In this document: positions 59,055-64,000 of the stretch, piece by piece
Layout: each line of letters begins with the position of its first letter
How positions within the stretch are numbered: the stretch's first letter is position 1
Assembly: GCA_047619685.1 (NCBI GenBank)
Contig: JBLHLC010000015.1
Coordinates: 39,647-103,646, forward strand
From: JABDJZ01 sp047619685
GTDB taxonomy: Bacteria > Bacteroidota > Rhodothermia > Rhodothermales > UBA10348
Reading direction: 5' to 3'
Length of the DNA stretch: 64,000 nt
Notes under the pieces: model-generated
Seen by the model: only the letters and a program-made list of their open reading frames with translations
What the model was told of the DNA's origin: nothing
Databases searched by the model: none
Made by a program: the position numbers and the translations under genes

Positions 59055-62000
59055 ATGTTGATACGGCCGCCGGCGTATGGAAAAGTTGATTCCCTTTCCT
59101 CGATTGTACCCGTTTTGAAGGTGGTGTCCTTCAGGCAAGTTCGCTTCTCTTTGGTCGCGCCCTTGCTGGTGCTGTTCCTCTTCGCGGGGAGGGCGAGCGT
59201 GGCACAGCCTACGTTCAGCCAGGCGTTCTCTCCGACCTCGATTGTCTCAGGCAACACCAGTGTCCTGACGTACACAATCAACAATTCCGCGTCCGGGACG
59301 GCGGTGTCGGCGATGGGGTTTACGAACACACTCCCGGCCAATGTGGTGATTGCAACGCCGGGGAATCTCTCGACCACCTGTAGTCTGAACAGCGGCCGAG
59401 AGACCGGAACGCTCACCGGCGCAGACGGGGGCACTGTGATCACGCTTGCCGGAGCGTCCGTGGCCTCCAACTCTATCTGCACCATCACGGTTACGGTTAC
59501 GTCATCGACAGCGTCGGCGTACGTGAATACTTCCGGCGCGCTTTCGACCTCAGCGGGTTCGGCGGGCACGTCTAATGCGACGCTGACTGTGGCGGCGGGC
59601 GTTCTTTTTTCCAAGGCCTTCTCCCCAGCGACCATTGTGCCGGGCGGCGTGAGTACGCTGACTTTCACGATCAATAACGCGAGCGGCGCGAGTAAGAGCC
59701 TCATCCAATTTGGTGACACGTTTCCTGACGGGATGTTTGTGGCGACCAACCCGAACACTTCGACAACCTGTACCAATGGCCATGTCGGTGGCACTTCAGG
59801 AGCAACTGGGATAACCTTCAGTGCGGGCACCCTCGCTTCGGCGGCCACGTGCCTGGTAACGGTAGATGTGACAGTCCCTGTGGTTGGTACTTACACGAAT
59901 ACCACCACGGATCTTATCGCGACTTTCGTTGCCCAGGGAACGGCGACGGCCGACCTGACCGTAGCGCTCACCGATTTTCTCTCGCAGAGCTTCGGACAGC
60001 AAGCGTTGCCCGGAGAGTCGGCGACTCTCACGTTTACCATCAACAACAATGCAGGTGGAGACGCCACAGGGATAACATTTACTAATGATCTCAATGCGAC
60101 CCTGTCCGGGCTGGCGGCCACCGCATTGCCGGCGACCGGGTTCTGCGGTACGGGCTCGACGATTTCGGGTACTTCCAACCTGACGGTGAGTGGCGGCAAC
60201 ATCACGTCTGGCGGAACATGTTCCTTTGAAGTAACCGTCCTCGTGCCGGCGAGTGCTTCCGCCGGGGCCAAGACGAATACCACAAGTACCATCAGTGCCA
60301 CAATTTCGGGCGGTTCTGGCGGGCGGGTGGGTGCCGGTGCTACGGTGTTTCCTGCAGTCAGCGCGAGCCTCACCATTGTCAAAGGCGTCCAGTTGACGAG
60401 GCTGTTCATCGATGATCCTGTCTTCGCCGGAAATGATGTGACGGCTCGGTATACCTTGACGAATACGGACGCGGTCAATGCCCAGTCGAGCATCAGTTTT
60501 CAGGACCCTGTAACCGATGGCGTCTTGGCGGGGACGGTCATCAAGACCCTGCCAAATGCCAATTCATGTGGCGCGGGCTCCACGTTTTCCTCGGTGACTG
60601 CTCTCGACGTCACGTCGGTGGCTGTCGCAGGCGGGGTCTTGGTAGCCGGCGGCAGCTGCACATTTGACGTAATACTGACCACCGCGCCGGGTCTGCAGGC
60701 CGGCACGTACGCCAGAGCCACGACTTCCGTGGCCGGGACGGCCAGCGGCAACGTGATCACGGTGGCCGGCGCCACCGACAACCTTGTTGTAGCTGCCCTG
60801 CCGGCGTTGACGAAGGCCTTTTCTCCGACCGCGGCGGCTCCGGGCGATACCGTCACCCTGACCTACACGTTTACCCAGCCACAGGACGGCTCGACCGCGG
60901 TGACGGCTCTAGCGTTTACAGACAACCTGGCCACGGCCCTGTCGGGGATGGCCTCGACGTCAGGAACGCTCACAGACATCTGCGGAACAGGATCCAGCCT
61001 CTCGGGGACGACGCTCTTGACGCTCGCCGGAGGAAATTTGGCTTCCGACGCGTCTTGCACGTTTTCGGTGACGGCGCAGGTCCCAGCAGGTGCGACGCCC
61101 GGAGTAGTTACCAGCACTACCAGTTCGGTCACGGGAACGGTGGCCGGCACCTCAGGCTCGGGCCCGGCAACCTCAGCAACGCTGTCAATCTCCGGCGTGA
61201 CGCTGACATCGTCCTTCCTGACCAACCCGGTATTCCCGGGTGCTGCGGTAACGAATCGCTATACGATAACTAACGCGGCAACCGCTCCTGCCGCCACGGC
61301 TATTCAGTTCGAGCACAAGCTGCATGAGGTCATTTCAACGTTTCAGGCGACGTCTTTGCCTGCGACCCCGTGTGGAGCTGGAAGCGCACTAGCCGGGACG
61401 ACCACGTTGACGTTGTCGGGCGGAGTGCTAGACCCTGGCGCCAGCTGCACGTTTGATGTGCCGATGAGTGTCCCGGCCGGCGCCGCAGTTGGTGCGTACA
61501 ATTTTGTCACCACTGACGTCTCTGCAACCGTGAATGGGAGCAACACATCCCCACCAGCGGCAACGGCGGTCCTCACGGTGGAGTCTCCCAACGACTTGCT
61601 GACCCTGACGAAGTCCTTTACGGATGACCCTGTGGGAGCCGGTGGGACAGTCACGCTTCAGTTTTCTGTCCTCAACGCCAGTACCTCCACGGCTTTCACG
61701 AATGTCGCGTTCACGGACGATCTCAACGCGGCCCTCACGGGAATGGTGGCAACAGGTCTTCCGCAGTCAAATGTTTGCGGGACGGGTTCTACGCTGTCGG
61801 GCACCGGAACGGTGACGCTTGCAGGTGGTCAGGTTGCCGCCAACAGCAGTTGCACGTTCTCCGTTAGCGTGAGCGTGCCCGGAGGTGCGGCGGCCAGTAC
61901 CTACACAAATACGACGGGCCAGATCACTGGCAATCTGGGGGGGGCAGCGGCGACAGGTAATACAGCGACTGACGCCGTGGTTGTGGTCCCGGCCGGAGCA

Positions 62001-64000
62001 GCCCCGGGCTTCTCGAAGAGCTTCGGGACCAATCCTGTCGCTGCGGGTCAAACCTCGACTCTGGTTTTTTCGATAAACAACACTGCCAATAGCGCAGACG
62101 GCACCGGTCTGATGTTTTCCGACGCCTTCCCGACCGGACTGGTGGTGGCGTCAACTCCCAACGTATCGAGTACGTGTCTCGGTGGAACGATAACGGCGGC
62201 CGCCGGGTCCGGAGCAGTCTCCTACGCTGGGGGGACTGTCCGTCGGGGCCAGACTTGCACGGTGTCTGTAGGCGTTACTGCGCCACTTCTGGGAAATTAC
62301 CTGAACACTTCTGGTGCCTTGACCTCGTCTCTAGGCGCCAGTTCGACGTCAACGGCCACGTTGGGCGTGGTGAGTGTGCTTCCGGTCTTCTCGAAGAGTT
62401 TTTCCGCTGACCCCGCAATTGCGGGGGCCGCTATCACACTCACGTTCACAGTAAACAACGTGGGTTCCGTAGTGGCCGCAAGCGGGCTGGCCTTTACGGA
62501 TACGCTCCCGTCGGGCCTGATGATTGCGGAAGACCCAAACGGCAGAGGAACCTGTTCATCGGGCACTTTGGTGGCGGGCGCAGGAACAGGCGCTATCAGT
62601 TACTCGGGAGGCGTTGTGGGCGCAGGGTCGACCTGCACGATTACAGTAGATGTAACGGCTGGCGCTGCTGGAGATTACACCAACACCTCGGGCCCATTGA
62701 ATTCGTCCTTGGGGCTGAGCGGGACCGCAACGGCCACCCTCCGAGTAAACGCACTTCCAGTCTTCACGAAATCGTTCTCTCCGAATCCGGCACTCGCTGG
62801 ATCTGTGACCTCGCTGACCTTTACGATCGACAACGGCGGTTCGACCAGCTCCGCGACGGCGTTGGCCTTTACGGATTCGCTCCCGGTCGGTCTGGTGATA
62901 GCGGACAGCCCCAACGGCGGAGGCACGTGCACGCTGGGTAATTTGACGGCGGTCGCAGGGACGGGCGTTATCAATTATTCGGGAGGCACGGCAGGCGCTG
63001 GATCGTCCTGCACAATCACGGTAGACGTAACCGCAGCCTCCGCTGGAGACTACGCCAACACCTCGGGCGTGTTGAATTCGTCCCTTGGCGTGAGCGGGGC
63101 GGCAACGGCCGCACTCCGAATAAACGGTCTCCCGGGCTTTGCAAAAACGTTCTCTCCGAATCCGGCCCTCGCTGGATCTGTGACCTCGCTGACCTTTACG
63201 ATAGACAACACCGGTTCAACCACATCCGCGACGGCGTTGGCCTTTTCGGATGCACTACCAGCAGGTTTGGTAATTGCAGCCAGTCCTAATGGCGGAGGTA
63301 CCTGCGCGTCGGGCACTTTGACGGCGGTCGCGGGGACGAGCGCTATCAGTTATTCAGGAGGCACCGCGGGGGCCTCCACGACCTGTACCGTCACGGTGGA
63401 CGTAACAGCAGCGTCGGCCGGAGACTACACCAACACCTCGGGCGCGCTGAGTTCGGCCCTGGGTCTGAGCGGGACGGCAACGGCAACGCTCCGGGTAAAC
63501 GCGCTTCCAGTCTTTGCGAAGGCGTTCTCTCCGAATCCGGCGGTGGCTGGATCTGTGAGCACGCTCACCTTTACGGTTGACAACACAGGTTCAACCACCG
63601 CCGCGACGGCGCTGACCTTTGTCGATACGCTTCCAGCGGGCTTGGTGATAGGGGATAGTCCCAACGCAGGCGGCACCTGCCAGTCGGGCACGCTGATAGC
63701 GGAAGCGGGGACGAGCGGGCTCAGCTATTCGGGAGGCACGGTGGGCGTTTCGTCGGCGTGCACGATCACGGTGGACGTAACGGCTGCTTCTGCCGGGGAC
63801 TATGCAAACACCTCCGGCCCTTTGAGTTCGTCCCTGGGTCTTAGCGGGACGGCGACGGCGACGCTTCGAGTGGACGCTCTTCCGGGCTTTACAAAGTCGT
63901 TCTCTCCGAATCCGGCGGTAGCTGGATCAGTTACCACGCTGGCCTTTACGATAAACAACACGGGTTCGACCACCTCAGCGACGGCGCTTTCGTTTACGGA
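59055..64000 (+). CDS. Very large surface protein of DUF11/DUF7933-like repeats (open at right edge)
   Basis: More than 1640 codons without a stop to the window end. A secretion signal (FRQVRFSLVAPLLVLFLFAG then RASVAQPT) is reached from the ATG at 59055. GTG codons at 59121 or 59124 would give a signal peptide of more normal length. The rest is about 13 beta-sandwich repeats of 120-135 residues, each starting with an F(S/T)KSFSPNP-like segment, then TLTFTINN, FTDTLPAGLVIA, a Cys in the GGTC area, SYSGGT, a second Cys in SxCTITVDVT and AGDYTNTSG. Two Cys per repeat suggest one disulfide each. This is the architecture of adhesins and surface-layer proteins. The C-terminal sorting signal is not in the window. 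Confidence 0.85.
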   Translation, partial: MLIRPPAYGKVDSLSSIVPVLKVVSFRQVRFSLVAPLLVLFLFAGRASVAQPTFSQAFSPTSIVSGNTSVLTYTINNSASGTAVSAMGFTNTLPANVVIATPGNLSTTCSLNSGRETGTLTGADGGTVITLAGASVASNSICTITVTVTSSTASAYVNTSGALSTSAGSAGTSNATLTVAAGVLFSKAFSPATIVPGGVSTLTFTINNASGASKSLIQFGDTFPDGMFVATNPNTSTTCTNGHVGGTSGATGITFSAGTLASAATCLVTVDVTVPVVGTYTNTTTDLIATFVAQGTATADLTVALTDFLSQSFGQQALPGESATLTFTINNNAGGDATGITFTNDLNATLSGLAATALPATGFCGTGSTISGTSNLTVSGGNITSGGTCSFEVTVLVPASASAGAKTNTTSTISATISGGSGGRVGAGATVFPAVSASLTIVKGVQLTRLFIDDPVFAGNDVTARYTLTNTDAVNAQSSISFQDPVTDGVLAGTVIKTLPNANSCGAGSTFSSVTALDVTSVAVAGGVLVAGGSCTFDVILTTAPGLQAGTYARATTSVAGTASGNVITVAGATDNLVVAALPALTKAFSPTAAAPGDTVTLTYTFTQPQDGSTAVTALAFTDNLATALSGMASTSGTLTDICGTGSSLSGTTLLTLAGGNLASDASCTFSVTAQVPAGATPGVVTSTTSSVTGTVAGTSGSGPATSATLSISGVTLTSSFLTNPVFPGAAVTNRYTITNAATAPAATAIQFEHKLHEVISTFQATSLPATPCGAGSALAGTTTLTLSGGVLDPGASCTFDVPMSVPAGAAVGAYNFVTTDVSATVNGSNTSPPAATAVLTVESPNDLLTLTKSFTDDPVGAGGTVTLQFSVLNASTSTAFTNVAFTDDLNAALTGMVATGLPQSNVCGTGSTLSGTGTVTLAGGQVAANSSCTFSVSVSVPGGAAASTYTNTTGQITGNLGGAAATGNTATDAVVVVPAGAAPGFSKSFGTNPVAAGQTSTLVFSINNTANSADGTGLMFSDAFPTGLVVASTPNVSSTCLGGTITAAAGSGAVSYAGGTVRRGQTCTVSVGVTAPLLGNYLNTSGALTSSLGASSTSTATLGVVSVLPVFSKSFSADPAIAGAAITLTFTVNNVGSVVAASGLAFTDTLPSGLMIAEDPNGRGTCSSGTLVAGAGTGAISYSGGVVGAGSTCTITVDVTAGAAGDYTNTSGPLNSSLGLSGTATATLRVNALPVFTKSFSPNPALAGSVTSLTFTIDNGGSTSSATALAFTDSLPVGLVIADSPNGGGTCTLGNLTAVAGTGVINYSGGTAGAGSSCTITVDVTAASAGDYANTSGVLNSSLGVSGAATAALRINGLPGFAKTFSPNPALAGSVTSLTFTIDNTGSTTSATALAFSDALPAGLVIAASPNGGGTCASGTLTAVAGTSAISYSGGTAGASTTCTVTVDVTAASAGDYTNTSGALSSALGLSGTATATLRVNALPVFAKAFSPNPAVAGSVSTLTFTVDNTGSTTAATALTFVDTLPAGLVIGDSPNAGGTCQSGTLIAEAGTSGLSYSGGTVGVSSACTITVDVTAASAGDYANTSGPLSSSLGLSGTATATLRVDALPGFTKSFSPNPAVAGSVTTLAFTINNTGSTTSATALSFT
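59211..64000 (+). repeat. Tandem array of about 13 protein-coding repeats
   Basis: Repeat units begin near 59211, 59604, 59973, 60380, 60802, 61195, 61596, 62010, 62385, 62760, 63136, 63511 and 63886. The first eight are 370-425 bases and clearly diverged. Units 4 and 6 share a DPVF..RYT form while 3, 5 and 7 share another, so a two-unit block was duplicated. The last five are spaced at 375 bases and nearly alike in DNA. The final one is cut by the window. Confidence 0.8.

Noticed and set aside
59006..64000. Long open frames on the minus strand opposite the repeat protein
   Set aside because: They recur every 375 bases with the repeat and follow from its GC-rich codon pattern. No start signals or known domains.
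59211..64000. CRISPR-like or satellite array
   Set aside because: The period (about 375 bases) is a multiple of three and the frame stays open, so it is a repeated protein domain, without spacers.

Overview
The window looks like chromosomal DNA from a high-GC, Gram-negative member of the Bacteroidota/Rhodothermota side of the tree. The reasons are a type IX secretion C-terminal sorting domain (45041-46240), a TonB-dependent receptor, lipoproteins, AmpG and patatin-barrel outer-membrane proteins, the Bacteroidota type of EF-G2, several TAnnTTTG-like promoter boxes, and an ECF sigma factor paired with a TPR-bearing serine/threonine kinase. The assignment is an inference from gene content. No rRNA, phage, insertion sequence or CRISPR array was seen, and both window edges cut genes.

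Layout. 1-4017: two RND efflux pump subunits (the first truncated at the left edge), followed by Sua5/TsaC for t6A synthesis. 5211-5370: a 35-residue membrane microprotein with its own strong terminator. 5424-7852: PAP2 phosphatase, isoaspartyl peptidase and YhhN-type lysoplasmalogenase. 7980-13913: a tightly overlapping three-gene unit (GHL10/DigH-like lipoprotein, amidase lipoprotein with a golvesin-like insert, AmpG-like permease), best read as peptidoglycan turnover and muropeptide uptake. 13939-17517: TonB receptor and SpoIID/LytB protein. 17908-19488: tsaB-accD. 19635-24024: EF-G2, a membrane-anchored amidase and a MamK-like actin. 24097-24173: tRNA with anticodon CAT. 24264-26394: holB-ricT, the pair order also known from Bacillus. 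26468-33495 (minus): GroES-like protein, glycosyltransferase, a second small membrane protein, purF, CorC/HlyC, an NSS transporter and ssb.

33770-43731: mazG, three tandem amidohydrolase paralogues whose metal ligands are lost to different degrees, an orphan EutN/CcmL microcompartment vertex protein, an orphan Phd/YefM antitoxin, a Ycf46-like tandem AAA ATPase, a cupin and class I FBP aldolase. 43883-53655: MnmC(o)-like oxidoreductase, type IX cargo, MBL hydrolase, serine beta-lactamase-family enzyme, GAF-cyclase, PlpD-like patatin, YjdF and a glycine-rich lipoprotein. 53795-56918: ECF sigma and kinase. 57020-58792: an N-acyltransferase/aminotransferase fusion. 59055-64000: the start of a very large surface protein built from about 125-residue repeats and still open at the right edge.

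Themes. Many genes act on the cell wall and envelope: two amidases, the DigH-like hydrolase, AmpG, SpoIID, an actin filament protein, a penicillin-binding-type serine hydrolase and a large adhesin. The most unusual items are the acyltransferase-aminotransferase fusion, the MamK-like actin outside a magnetosome locus, the lone microcompartment vertex protein, the peptidoglycan salvage cassette and the amidohydrolase trio.
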